Assembly: GCF_003386165.1 (NCBI RefSeq)
Contig: NZ_QRDV01000008.1
Location: 19,103 to 83,102, forward strand
Origin: Winogradskyella eximia
Lineage (GTDB): Bacteria; Bacteroidota; Bacteroidia; Flavobacteriales; Flavobacteriaceae
Direction of reading: 5' to 3'
DNA length: 64,000 bases
In this document: positions 33,271 to 42,209 of the stretch, piece by piece
Numbering within the stretch: the stretch's first letter is position 1
Layout: each line of letters opens with the position of its first letter
Notes under the pieces: model-generated
What the model was told of the DNA's origin: nothing
Databases searched by the model: none
What the model saw: only the letters and a program-made list of their open reading frames with translations
Translations under genes and position numbers: made by a program

Positions 33271-36147
33271 ATGGGAAAAGCAAATAAAAATAACTGGAGA
33301 AAAGCACTAAAATGGGCTTTAGCACTATTAGGATTACTAATAGTAAGTCTATTTGCGATTCCTTCAATGTTTAATGATATCATTTCTAATGAAATAAAAA
33401 AAGGCATCAATAGTAATCTAACCACCAAACTGCAGTTTAAAGACTCTAACATTTCATTCTTCAATCATTTCCCTGCACTAACCTTTTCATTTGAAGAAGT
33501 CAGTTTAGCCAGCACCAAACCCTTTGAAAAAGACACCTTAATTAATGCGAAAGAATTAGGATTTGGAGTCAATGTCTTCAAACTCATCTTTTCAGATAAA
33601 GTGGTAGTCAACCAAACCTACCTCACCGATTGTAATATCTATCTCATTAAAGATGCCTTTGGCAGAACAAATTACGATGTTTACAAAGCAACGGATACCA
33701 CTGCAGTCGCCAAAGACACTACAGCATCAGGCTTAAATCTTAACCTCAAACGATTACAACTAGACAATGCGTCTATACATTACATAGACAATGCCAACGG
33801 TTTAACCATAAGCTCTCATGGTCTTAATTACAATGGTAGAGGTGGCATTGTGGATGGCAAATTAGAATTGGGCTCGCGCTTAGATGTCACCAGTGTAGAT
33901 GTCACGTTTAATCATACCGATTATTTAAATGGCAAAAAAATAAAAGCCAGATCCTTCACCATTTATGATTCCGAAAACTTGTCGGTGGCCTTAGATAAGA
34001 ATACCATTTCTTTAAATGATTTGAAAGTGAATTTTAACGGCAACCTAGATGTGTTTGAAAACGGAGTCGCTTACAATTTACATTTTAAAACTGAAGATGG
34101 CACCCTAGAAAAAGTAATGACTGCCTTACCACCAAAGTATGCCGAATGGTCCAAAGAGGTCACCCTTAAAGGAGATTTAGAGGCGAAGTTGCAACTGGCT
34201 GGTTTTTCAGGCATCGTGCCAGAAGCTGCTGCTGTAAATAAGATGGACTTGGAGGTTTCCATTGCAAATGGTACCGTAAAACATCACAAAGCCGAAGAAG
34301 CCTTAGAGAACCTATACCTAAAGTTTAAAGGAGATATCACCAATGAGCGGTTCAATGTAAAAGTAGATACTTTAGATTTCACACTGAACGAGGAGCGGAC
34401 GCATGGTCATGCATACATCAACGGTAAAGCGGATTCATTATATGTGAAGTCAGCCATTAAATCGCATCTCAACCTGAATATCCTTAACCAAACTCTAAAT
34501 TTACCAGACCTTAGTTTTAATGGTATTTTGGTAGCAGACATCAATACAGATGGTATTTACCAACCACAGACATCTAGGTTACCTAAAACCAACGGCATAT
34601 TGAAATTAACCGATGGATCTCTACAAACTTCCGGACATCCAGAACCTATAAAAGCGATTGAATTAGATGCCATTATAGAAAACAATGGAGAAACATACGA
34701 CGCATCTACCTTAACTATTAAAGCCTTAAACTTTAGTTTTCTGAATAATCAATTTACCAGCGCTGCCTTTTTTAAGAATTTTGACCAACCGGAATACGAC
34801 ATAACAGGAAAGGGCACTATCGATTTCACAGCACTAAATGAAGTCATTGCATTACCATTAGCCATAACCAACGGCCAACTTACGGCAGACGCACATTTAA
34901 AAGGACAAGTGAATAAGCCACAAAGTAAAAATACCAATAGTGGTACGCTAAGCCTGAAAGACCTTGCCTTTACAACCGATGTGCTACAATATCCTGTAGA
35001 GATCAGCGAAGGTCAATTTTTATTTCTAAATGATAAAATGGCCTTTACCAATCTAACGGTGAAACATCAATCTTCGGATGTAGTTATGGATGGGTATTTT
35101 CAAAATTATCTCAACTACGCTTTATTATCTGAAGGGGTCTTGCAAGGAGATGTACAACTAAAAGCTCCTAAAATAGATATCACAGAATTCTTTCCAAAAG
35201 AAGAACAATTAAGCTCCCAAACGGACAGCATCACCAATACAAATACCATTGAAAATGTAGTAAGTGGTGTAATGCAAATCCCTAAAAACCTAGACCTAGC
35301 AATTAAAGTAAATATAGATAGCCTAAACTACAACACCCTTATCATCACAAGGCTCTCTGGAGATTTAGGACTAAAAGACCAAGGGCTCTTCTTAAAAAAC
35401 AGCACCTTAAACATGGTAGAAGGGAGTGCTAAAATTGAAGGCTTCTACCAACCGACATCACTTAAAGAAGCCTTATTTTCTTTAAATTTAGATGCCAAAA
35501 ATTTAAATATTGAAAAAGGGTACAACAGCATGGAGCTATTTAAAGAATTAGCACCTGCTGCTGCCCAAGCTTCGGGTAGCGTTTCTATAGACTACGACAT
35601 CGCAGGCGTTTTAGATGACACCATGCTACCAGTAATGCCATCTTTAAAAGGCAAAGGCACTTTAAAGGTGCACAACGTGCAATTTGAGGGGTATAAACTC
35701 ATGGGTAAAGTCTCTGAAAAATCAGGATTCGACGCCTTAAATGACCCTAAAATTTCTGAGATCACCATTAATTCTACGGTAAACAATAATGTGTTAGACA
35801 TAGAACGTTTTAAATTTAAAGTGAGCCCTTTTAGATTAAGAGCCGAAGGGCAAACCACATTAGATGGTAATCTCAGTCTTAAAATGCGTATTGGACTACC
35901 ACCTTTGGGACTCATTGGCATTCCTGTGGTTATTGAAGGCACCAGTGAAGATTTTAATGTAAAATTAGGGAAACAATCAAAAGACCTTAATGACGAAACC
36001 ACAGAAGCCAACACCATTAATACCGAATTAGAAGACCTCAACAAACGAAAAGAGGCCCTAAGAAACAGTGAATCCACCAACAAAATAAACACCTTACAAC
36101 AAGACATCAACCAAATAAAATCAGACAGTCTAAAAACAAAAGAATAA
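33271..36147 (+). CDS. AsmA-like inner-membrane/periplasmic protein
   Basis: 958 residues. A single N-terminal membrane anchor (ALKWALALLGLLIVSLFAIP) is followed by a long beta-rich periplasmic region with AsmA-type features (SFEEVSLAS near the N-terminus; repetitive LDNASIHYIDNANG; C-terminal LKGKGTLKVHNVQFEGYKL and GLPPLGLIGIPVVIEG). It ends in a charged coiled tail (DLNKRKEALRNS). AsmA-family proteins are thought to form bridge-like phospholipid conduits to the outer membrane, consistent with neighbouring OMPLA. Monocistronic; function inferred from the family. Confidence 0.85.
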   Translation: MGKANKNNWRKALKWALALLGLLIVSLFAIPSMFNDIISNEIKKGINSNLTTKLQFKDSNISFFNHFPALTFSFEEVSLASTKPFEKDTLINAKELGFGVNVFKLIFSDKVVVNQTYLTDCNIYLIKDAFGRTNYDVYKATDTTAVAKDTTASGLNLNLKRLQLDNASIHYIDNANGLTISSHGLNYNGRGGIVDGKLELGSRLDVTSVDVTFNHTDYLNGKKIKARSFTIYDSENLSVALDKNTISLNDLKVNFNGNLDVFENGVAYNLHFKTEDGTLEKVMTALPPKYAEWSKEVTLKGDLEAKLQLAGFSGIVPEAAAVNKMDLEVSIANGTVKHHKAEEALENLYLKFKGDITNERFNVKVDTLDFTLNEERTHGHAYINGKADSLYVKSAIKSHLNLNILNQTLNLPDLSFNGILVADINTDGIYQPQTSRLPKTNGILKLTDGSLQTSGHPEPIKAIELDAIIENNGETYDASTLTIKALNFSFLNNQFTSAAFFKNFDQPEYDITGKGTIDFTALNEVIALPLAITNGQLTADAHLKGQVNKPQSKNTNSGTLSLKDLAFTTDVLQYPVEISEGQFLFLNDKMAFTNLTVKHQSSDVVMDGYFQNYLNYALLSEGVLQGDVQLKAPKIDITEFFPKEEQLSSQTDSITNTNTIENVVSGVMQIPKNLDLAIKVNIDSLNYNTLIITRLSGDLGLKDQGLFLKNSTLNMVEGSAKIEGFYQPTSLKEALFSLNLDAKNLNIEKGYNSMELFKELAPAAAQASGSVSIDYDIAGVLDDTMLPVMPSLKGKGTLKVHNVQFEGYKLMGKVSEKSGFDALNDPKISEITINSTVNNNVLDIERFKFKVSPFRLRAEGQTTLDGNLSLKMRIGLPPLGLIGIPVVIEGTSEDFNVKLGKQSKDLNDETTEANTINTELEDLNKRKEALRNSESTNKINTLQQDINQIKSDSLKTKE

Positions 36148-36219
36148 ACAACCAACATAAAACCAAAAACCAACAACCAACAACCAAACACCAACAACCA
36201 AAAACCAACAACCAACCAA

Positions 36220-36280
36220 GTCAGTTCGAGTGTTTATGTATTCAAAGTGAAACGAAGAATACATAAATGTATCGAGAACC
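36220..36280. repeat. 61-bp hairpin repeat, copy 2
   Basis: Same family as 33050-33110, inner arms TTATGTATTC/GAATACATAA. Confidence 0.9.
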
Positions 36281-36351
36281 TCTCTAAAACCAACAACTAA
36301 ACACCAAAAACCAACAACCAACAACCAACCACGTCAGTCATAACCACCAAC

Positions 36352-36412
36352 GTCAGTTCGAGTGTTTATGTATTCAAAGTGTAACGAAGAATACATAAAT
36401 GTATCGAGAACC
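36352..36412. repeat. 61-bp hairpin repeat, copy 3
   Basis: Inner arms again TTATGTATTC/GAATACATAA; the loop differs by one base from copy 2. Confidence 0.9.
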
Positions 36413-36455
36413 TCTCTAAAACCTAACCAACAACCAAAAACCAAAAACCACCAAC

Positions 36456-36516
36456 GTCAGTTCAAGTATTTTGCCTTTCAAAGTAAAACGAAGAAAGACA
36501 AAATGTATCGAGAACC
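36456..36516. repeat. 61-bp hairpin repeat, copy 4 (variant arms)
   Basis: Arms changed to TTTTGCCTTTC/GAAAGACAAAA (one A-C mismatch), with the outer start CAGTTCAAG instead of CAGTTCGAG. Confidence 0.88.
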
Positions 36517-36588
36517 AACACAAAACCAACAACCAAAAACCAACAACCAACCACATCAGTCATAACCACGTCAGTCATAACCAACAAC

Positions 36589-36649
36589 GTCAGTTCGAGT
36601 GTTTTGTCTTTCAAAGTGAAACGAAGAAAGACAAAATGTATCGAGAACC
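36589..36649. repeat. 61-bp hairpin repeat, copy 5 (variant arms)
   Basis: Arms TTTTGTCTTTC/GAAAGACAAAA pair perfectly. Both arms have changed together relative to copies 1-3. Confidence 0.9.
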
Positions 36650-36706
36650 AACATAACACCAAAAACCAACAACCAAAAACCACCAACTACCAACCAAAAA
36701 CCATAC

Positions 36707-36761
36707 TCGGGTCATAACCGCATCATAGCCGGGTCATAGTCGGGTCATAGTCGGGTGAAAC
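36707..36761. repeat. 11-bp-period tandem array
   Basis: Five 11-bp units in strict phase: TCGGGTCATAA, CCGCATCATAG, CCGGGTCATAG, TCGGGTCATAG, TCGGGTGAAAC. On the other strand the units read ..ACCCG.., related to the array at 3528-3582. Both arrays are 55 bp. Confidence 0.88.
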
Positions 36762-36879
36762 CCTGTTTTTTCCTACAACAAAACCAGTTCACCAACCACC
36801 AAGCGACCTCAATAACGCCAACCACATCAACCTCAGTTCAAATGATTTTAGCCGTAACCAAAATTAGCGGCATAATTTG

Positions 36880-36887
36880 TACCTTTG
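36880..36887 (+). promoter_or_regulatory. -7 promoter box TACCTTTG for uvrA
   Basis: Exact TAnnTTTG match. Transcription would begin after ~36892, so translation must start downstream of it, supporting the ATG at 36925 rather than the upstream ATG at 36877. Confidence 0.6.
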
Positions 36888-36924
36888 CAACTTTGCTAAA
36901 AACAACAGGAGGATAAAACCAAAT

Positions 36925-39753
36925 ATGAGCCAATTCAACGATTCAATTGAAGTTAAAGGAGCGCGCGTTCACAACCTAAAAAACATAGACGTTACTATCC
37001 CTAGAGACAAACTAGTGGTAATAACAGGCTTGTCTGGTAGTGGAAAGTCGTCCTTGGCTTTCGATACCATTTACGCAGAAGGACAACGTCGCTATATCGA
37101 AACCTTTTCGGCATACGCACGTCAGTTTCTTGGTAGTTTGGAGCGTCCAGATGTGGATAAAATCGACGGCCTCTCTCCTGTGATTGCTATAGAACAAAAA
37201 ACCACAAGCAAATCGCCAAGGTCTACAGTAGGTACCATTACCGAAATCTATGACTTTCTGCGTTTACTCTACGCAAGAGCCGCAGATGCCTACAGTTACG
37301 AAACTGGCGAGCAAATGGTAAGCTACAACGACGAGCAAATTAAAGACCTGATACTAGAATCCTACCAAGGCAAACGGATTAATATTTTATCGCCCGTAAT
37401 ACGCTCAAGAAAAGGACATTATCGCGAATTATTTGAACAGATTGCCAAACAAGGCTTTGTTAAAGTAAGAACCGATGGCGAAATTGTAGATATCGAAAAG
37501 GGCATGAAACTAGACCGTTACAAAACCCACGATATCGAAATTGTTATTGATAGACTAAAAATTGATAACACCGAAAACGATGAAAAACGCTTAATGGAAA
37601 GCATCAATACAGCCATGTATCATGGTGAAGACGTATTGATGGTCATTGATCAAGACACTAATGAACCTCGCTTCTTTAGCCGGAATCTAATGTGTCCATC
37701 TTCTGGTATTTCCTACCCTAACCCTGAACCTAATAACTTCTCCTTTAACTCACCAAAAGGAGCTTGTCCTAACTGTAATGGTATTGGGGAATTGTATGTA
37801 GTGAACGCCAATAAATTAGTGCCAGATGAATTTCTTTCTATTAAAAATGGAGCGCTTGCACCACATGGACCACAAAAGAAAAGCTGGATTTTTAAACAGT
37901 TTGAAACCATAGCACAACGCTTTGAGTTCTCTTTAAACGACCCTTGGAAAGACATTCCGGAAGACGCCAAACAAATTATCCTTTATGGTGGTAAAGACAA
38001 GTTTACCGTAGAAAGTAAATTACTAGGCGTTACTAGAGACTATAAAATAGACTTTGAAGGCGTTGCTAATTTTATCGAAACTCAGTACAATTCAGATTCC
38101 ACATCCTTAACACGTTGGGCCAAAGAATATATGGACAATGTAGAATGTCCTGTTTGTGAAGGCTCACGCTTACGCAAAGAGTCACTTTATTTTAAAGTGG
38201 ATGGCAAAAGTATTGCAGACTTAGTAAAAATGGATGTGATAGAATTAGGAGAATGGCTAGATGGTTTAATAGACCGTTTATCAAACAAACAACAACAAAT
38301 CTCTGCCGAAATTATAAAAGAAATTAGAAGTCGTGTGCAGTTTTTGCTTGATGTAGGTCTTACCTACCTCAGCCTAAACCGAAGTTCTAAATCCCTTTCT
38401 GGCGGTGAAGCACAGCGTATAAGGCTAGCCACGCAAATTGGCTCGCAATTAGTAGGTGTGCTCTATATTTTAGATGAACCAAGTATTGGTTTACACCAAC
38501 GTGATAATGAAAAGCTGATTAACTCTTTAATCTCTTTGAGAGATGTTGGGAATTCTGTGATAGTCGTTGAACACGACAAAGACATGATAGAACGCGCCGA
38601 CCATGTGATAGATATCGGTCCTTTTGCAGGAAAGCATGGAGGAGAAATTATCAGTGAAGGTACACCTAAAGCCTTACTAAAGCAACACACATTAACAGCA
38701 GCATATCTTAATGGTGAAAAGACTATTGAAATCCCTAAAACACGACGGAAAGGTAACGGTAAAAAACTAGTTTTAAAGGGTTGCACAGGCAATAATTTAA
38801 AGAATGTAGATATAGAATTACCCTTAGGCCAAATGATTGGTATTACTGGAGTTTCAGGGAGTGGTAAATCGACCTTAATTAACGAAACCCTCTATCCAAT
38901 TCTTAACGCCCATTATTTTAATGGAGTTAAAGTCCCAATGCCTTATAAAAGCATTAAAGGTTTAGAGCATTTAGATAAAGTGATTGATATTAACCAATCC
39001 CCTATTGGGCGTACGCCTAGAAGTAATCCAGCGACCTACACCAAGACTTTTGATGAAATTAGAAGCTTGTTTGCTAAGATTCCAGAAGCCATGATTCGTG
39101 GTTACAAGCCAGGACGCTTTAGTTTCAATGTTAAAGGAGGCCGTTGTGAAACCTGTCAAGGAGGTGGATTACGTGTAATTGAAATGAATTTCTTACCAGA
39201 CGTATACGTAGAATGTGAAACCTGCCAAGGAAAACGTTTTAACAGAGAGACTTTAGAGATTCGTTACAAAGGCAAATCAATCAGTGATGTCTTAAATATG
39301 ACGATTGAAGAAGCCGTTGATTTCTTTGAAAATATACCTAAGATTCACCGAAAGTTAAAAACTATAAAAGATGTTGGCTTAGGTTACATTACACTAGGGC
39401 AACAATCTACCACACTTTCTGGTGGTGAAGCGCAACGTATCAAATTAGCAACAGAATTAAGTAAACGCGATACAGGAAACACTTTTTACATCTTGGATGA
39501 ACCAACTACAGGTTTACACTTTGAAGATATTAGAGTCCTCATGAAAGTCCTTAACAAATTAGCTGATAAAGGCAATACTGTTTTAATTATAGAGCATAAC
39601 CTCGATGTAATAAAAACCGTAGACTATATTATTGATATCGGTTACGAAGGTGGAAAAGGAGGCGGACAAGTGGTCGCTAAAGGTACACCAGAGCAAATTA
39701 TTAAAGACAAAAAGAGTTACACTGCTAAATTTCTAAAGAAGGAATTGGCTTAA
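36925..39753 (+). CDS. uvrA: Excinuclease ABC subunit UvrA
   Basis: 942 residues from the ATG at 36925. This start is preceded 12 bp upstream by a strong AGGAGG, unusual for this genome, and lies downstream of the -7 box; the frame also reaches an earlier ATG at 36877. Two ABC modules: Walker A GLSGSGKS (~35-42) and GVSGSGKST, signatures [13 protein letters not shown] and [13 protein letters not shown], Walker [12 protein letters not shown] and [11 protein letters not shown], and zinc modules with CPNCNG and [14 protein letters not shown]. UvrA scans DNA for bulky lesions and loads UvrB in nucleotide excision repair. Full length. Confidence 0.98.
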   Translation: MSQFNDSIEVKGARVHNLKNIDVTIPRDKLVVITGLSGSGKSSLAFDTIYAEGQRRYIETFSAYARQFLGSLERPDVDKIDGLSPVIAIEQKTTSKSPRSTVGTITEIYDFLRLLYARAADAYSYETGEQMVSYNDEQIKDLILESYQGKRINILSPVIRSRKGHYRELFEQIAKQGFVKVRTDGEIVDIEKGMKLDRYKTHDIEIVIDRLKIDNTENDEKRLMESINTAMYHGEDVLMVIDQDTNEPRFFSRNLMCPSSGISYPNPEPNNFSFNSPKGACPNCNGIGELYVVNANKLVPDEFLSIKNGALAPHGPQKKSWIFKQFETIAQRFEFSLNDPWKDIPEDAKQIILYGGKDKFTVESKLLGVTRDYKIDFEGVANFIETQYNSDSTSLTRWAKEYMDNVECPVCEGSRLRKESLYFKVDGKSIADLVKMDVIELGEWLDGLIDRLSNKQQQISAEIIKEIRSRVQFLLDVGLTYLSLNRSSKSLSGGEAQRIRLATQIGSQLVGVLYILDEPSIGLHQRDNEKLINSLISLRDVGNSVIVVEHDKDMIERADHVIDIGPFAGKHGGEIISEGTPKALLKQHTLTAAYLNGEKTIEIPKTRRKGNGKKLVLKGCTGNNLKNVDIELPLGQMIGITGVSGSGKSTLINETLYPILNAHYFNGVKVPMPYKSIKGLEHLDKVIDINQSPIGRTPRSNPATYTKTFDEIRSLFAKIPEAMIRGYKPGRFSFNVKGGRCETCQGGGLRVIEMNFLPDVYVECETCQGKRFNRETLEIRYKGKSISDVLNMTIEEAVDFFENIPKIHRKLKTIKDVGLGYITLGQQSTTLSGGEAQRIKLATELSKRDTGNTFYILDEPTTGLHFEDIRVLMKVLNKLADKGNTVLIIEHNLDVIKTVDYIIDIGYEGGKGGGQVVAKGTPEQIIKDKKSYTAKFLKKELA

Positions 39754-39755
39754 TT

Positions 39756-39774
39756 TCTTACAAAACGTAAGAAT
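39756..39774 (+). terminator. Short hairpin after uvrA
   Basis: TTCTTAC pairs with GTAAGAA around a 5-nt loop immediately after the uvrA stop. It lacks a T-run, so termination is only possible, not certain. Confidence 0.4.
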
Positions 39775-39854
39775 GCTAACTCATTTCATTAAGATCTTAA
39801 CGGGTAAGATGAAAGACAAATGATATCCCGATTTAATTTTCTAAATTGTTTTAA

Positions 39855-40046
<192 letters not shown>

Positions 40047-40063
40047 CCACCTAAACCTCTAAA

Positions 40064-40103
40064 AAATAAGCGTAGCGATTTTAAATTTCTACGCTTATTT
40101 TTT
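40064..40103 (+). terminator. Rho-independent terminator
   Basis: AAATAAGCGTAG pairs perfectly (12 bp) with CTACGCTTATTT and is followed by a T-run. It ends the small membrane-protein gene. Confidence 0.9.
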
Positions 40104-40124
40104 TACTAATTACCAAATAATCTG

Positions 40125-40189
40125 CTCATTTTAGCTTAAATTTGGAGGTCTAAAATGAGACAAAGCCATATTAACGTATGGCTTTTATA
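40125..40189 (+). ncRNA. Possible small RNA: hairpin plus terminator
   Basis: A perfect 10-bp hairpin CTCATTTTAG/CTAAAATGAG (40125-40134 with 40150-40159) is followed after 2 bp by a 9-bp terminator AAAGCCATA/TATGGCTTT with T-run. No coding gene precedes it after the terminator at 40064-40103, so this second terminator needs its own transcript. No clear promoter is seen. Confidence 0.3.
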
Positions 40190-40217
40190 ATGCTATAATA
40201 AATTATTAAAAATAGAT

Positions 40218-40904
40218 ATGCATAGAGAAAGTAAAAATAAAGGCTGGAATGAAATAAAAACAAATGACTCTTGGGCGATTTTCAAGATTATGGGTGAGTT
40301 TGTAAGTGGTTACGAGAAACTCAGTAAAATAGGACCTTGTGTTTCTATTTTTGGATCAGCCAGAACAAAACCAGGTCATAAATTTTATAAATTAGCTGAA
40401 GAAGTTGCCACTAAAATTGTAGATCACGGTTATGGAGTTATTACAGGAGGTGGACCAGGTATTATGGAAGCCGGTAACAAAGGAGCACATATTGCAGGCG
40501 GAACTTCAGTAGGACTAAACATTGAATTGCCTTTTGAACAACATGATAATCCATACATTGATAGTGATAAGAGTTTAGATTTTGATTACTTCTTTGTACG
40601 TAAAGTAATGTTTGTAAAATATTCTCAAGGTTTTGTAGTAATGCCAGGAGGCTTTGGAACATTAGATGAATTATTTGAAGCTATCACCTTAATACAAACG
40701 CACAAAATTGAAGTTTTCCCTATTATTTTAGTGGGCACTGAATTTTGGGGTGGACTCATGGATTGGGTAAAATCTACATTGCTTGATGCTGGTAACATTA
40801 GCGAAAAAGATTTAGACCTTATTCATTTGGTTGATACTGGAGATGAGGTTATTGAGATACTTAACGACTTTTATAAAGAATACGATCTTAGTCCAAATTT
40901 CTAA
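40218..40904 (+). CDS. LOG-family protein (TIGR00730), putative nucleotide phosphoribohydrolase
   Basis: 228 residues. Rossmann-like fold with VSIFGSART (~42-50), ITGGGPGIMEAGNKGA (~75-90) and the family signature MPGGFGTLDELFE (~142-154). LOG enzymes hydrolyse nucleoside 5'-monophosphates to base and ribose-5-phosphate (cytokinin activation in plants); the bacterial role may be nucleotide salvage or clean-up. Cytoplasmic. The 27-bp gap to the next gene could allow co-transcription, though functions look unrelated. Confidence 0.9.
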   Translation: MHRESKNKGWNEIKTNDSWAIFKIMGEFVSGYEKLSKIGPCVSIFGSARTKPGHKFYKLAEEVATKIVDHGYGVITGGGPGIMEAGNKGAHIAGGTSVGLNIELPFEQHDNPYIDSDKSLDFDYFFVRKVMFVKYSQGFVVMPGGFGTLDELFEAITLIQTHKIEVFPIILVGTEFWGGLMDWVKSTLLDAGNISEKDLDLIHLVDTGDEVIEILNDFYKEYDLSPNF

Positions 40905-40931
40905 GAAAAACCATTTTTTTAATTCACTGCT

Positions 40932-42209
40932 ATGAAAAAGAAAATTCTTGGTTTTTTCACGTTATTTCTATTCACATTTTCAACTGTTTCTGCACAAGAA
41001 ACAGTTAAAGTGATGTTTTATAATTTATTAAACTATCCTTTAGAAAATGCTGTACCTAATAGAATTAATGACTTAGCATACATACTTAATGACTACAAAC
41101 CCGATTTGTTTTTGGTATGCGAATTAAATAATATCTCAGGAGCAATTGATGTATTTAATACTACAAAAACGGCTATTCACAGCAATTTTGAAATGGCTAC
41201 TTATGTTTCTAATACGTCTGATGATACTTTTGGTGACCAAAATGATTTGCAAAATTTATTGTATTACGATAGCACAAAATTCAGTTTACAAGAAGAAATT
41301 ATTGTACCCACGTATTTAAGGGATTTTAATGTTTATCGTTTACAACTGAATACAATAGACCAAGCCACTAATCCCATAGAATTATACGTTATTGTTTGTC
41401 ATTTAAAAGCGTCGAGTGGTACTGCAAATGCACAAAAACGATTTGAAATGGTTCTGGATTTAGAAACTTACTTAGATACATTACCTGCTGATACCAATGT
41501 GTTATTAGGTGGTGATTTTAATGTTTATACAGGAAGTGAAGCCGCTTTTCAAACCTTATTAAGTGACAACAATACTATTACGTTTTTAGATCCACCAAAC
41601 CGTGTTGGTAGCTGGCACAACAACTCTAGTTATGTTGATGTGTTTTCACAATCTACAAGAACACAAACAGGCATGGGAGGCACCACGGGAGGTTTTGATG
41701 ATCGTTTCGATTTTATATTAACATCTGAAGACATGATGAGTTCGGCCAATTTGACCTATGTGCCAGAATCATATCGCGTTTATGGCAATAATGGCTTAAC
41801 TTCTTGTTGGAATAAATCTATAAATTCTTCGGAATGTGAAACCACAGGCTCACAATTTTCGTATACATTAAGAAATCATTTACACAATTTTAGCGACCAT
41901 CTTCCCGTTACACTGTCATTAGAAACGGATGCCACTTTTTTAAGTGTTGAAGATTTTGATATTTCATCTCGCACTATTAGTTTAGAAACTACGATAATCA
42001 ATCATAGTCTTATTGTTAATGTCAATACTAGTATATTTCAAAACGAGCGCTTAAATATCTATAATAGTCTAGGGCAAGCTGTAAAAACATTGCAAATGAA
42101 TGCTGATACTAAACAATATTTTAACGTTTCAGATTTAGAAAATGGTCTCTATTTTTTAAGCGTCACATCTATTAATGTTAACCCTTTAAAATTCATTATC
42201 TCTAATTGA
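40932..42209 (+). CDS. Secreted EEP-fold protein with T9SS sorting domain
   Basis: 425 residues. Signal peptide (ILGFFTLFLFTFSTVSAQ). EEP domain ~22-335: VMFYNLLNYPL, DLFLVCELNN, IVCHLKASSGT, LLGGDFNVYTG, FDFILTSEDM and FSDHLPVTLSL retain the metal- and phosphate-binding residues. The last ~75 residues (LNIYNSLGQAVKTL ... LENGLYFLSVTS... KFIISN) are a T9SS type A sorting domain. Predicted extracellular nuclease or phosphodiesterase. Its stop overlaps the TTG start of the next gene (TTGA), so the two are coupled. Confidence 0.88.
   Translation: MKKKILGFFTLFLFTFSTVSAQETVKVMFYNLLNYPLENAVPNRINDLAYILNDYKPDLFLVCELNNISGAIDVFNTTKTAIHSNFEMATYVSNTSDDTFGDQNDLQNLLYYDSTKFSLQEEIIVPTYLRDFNVYRLQLNTIDQATNPIELYVIVCHLKASSGTANAQKRFEMVLDLETYLDTLPADTNVLLGGDFNVYTGSEAAFQTLLSDNNTITFLDPPNRVGSWHNNSSYVDVFSQSTRTQTGMGGTTGGFDDRFDFILTSEDMMSSANLTYVPESYRVYGNNGLTSCWNKSINSSECETTGSQFSYTLRNHLHNFSDHLPVTLSLETDATFLSVEDFDISSRTISLETTIINHSLIVNVNTSIFQNERLNIYNSLGQAVKTLQMNADTKQYFNVSDLENGLYFLSVTSINVNPLKFIISN

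Larger units (their letters stand above)
36148..36876. other. Repeat-rich intergenic region
   Basis: 729 bp without a gene. It holds four 61-bp hairpin repeats embedded in CCAAAAACCAACAA low-complexity DNA and an 11-bp-period array at 36707-36761. Open frames here on either strand encode low-complexity peptides and are not genes. The uvrA promoter follows. Confidence 0.85.

Noticed and set aside
35592..36215. 207-codon minus-strand frame
   Set aside because: Shadow of the AsmA-like gene running into repeat DNA.
36130..36686. Several open frames of 60-200 codons in the repeat region
   Set aside because: They encode low-complexity peptides (VVGFWLLVF, NQQPKTKN) produced by CCAAMA repeats and hairpins, and overlap on both strands.
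38463..38792. 109-codon minus-strand frame within uvrA
   Set aside because: Antisense shadow of a fully conserved uvrA.
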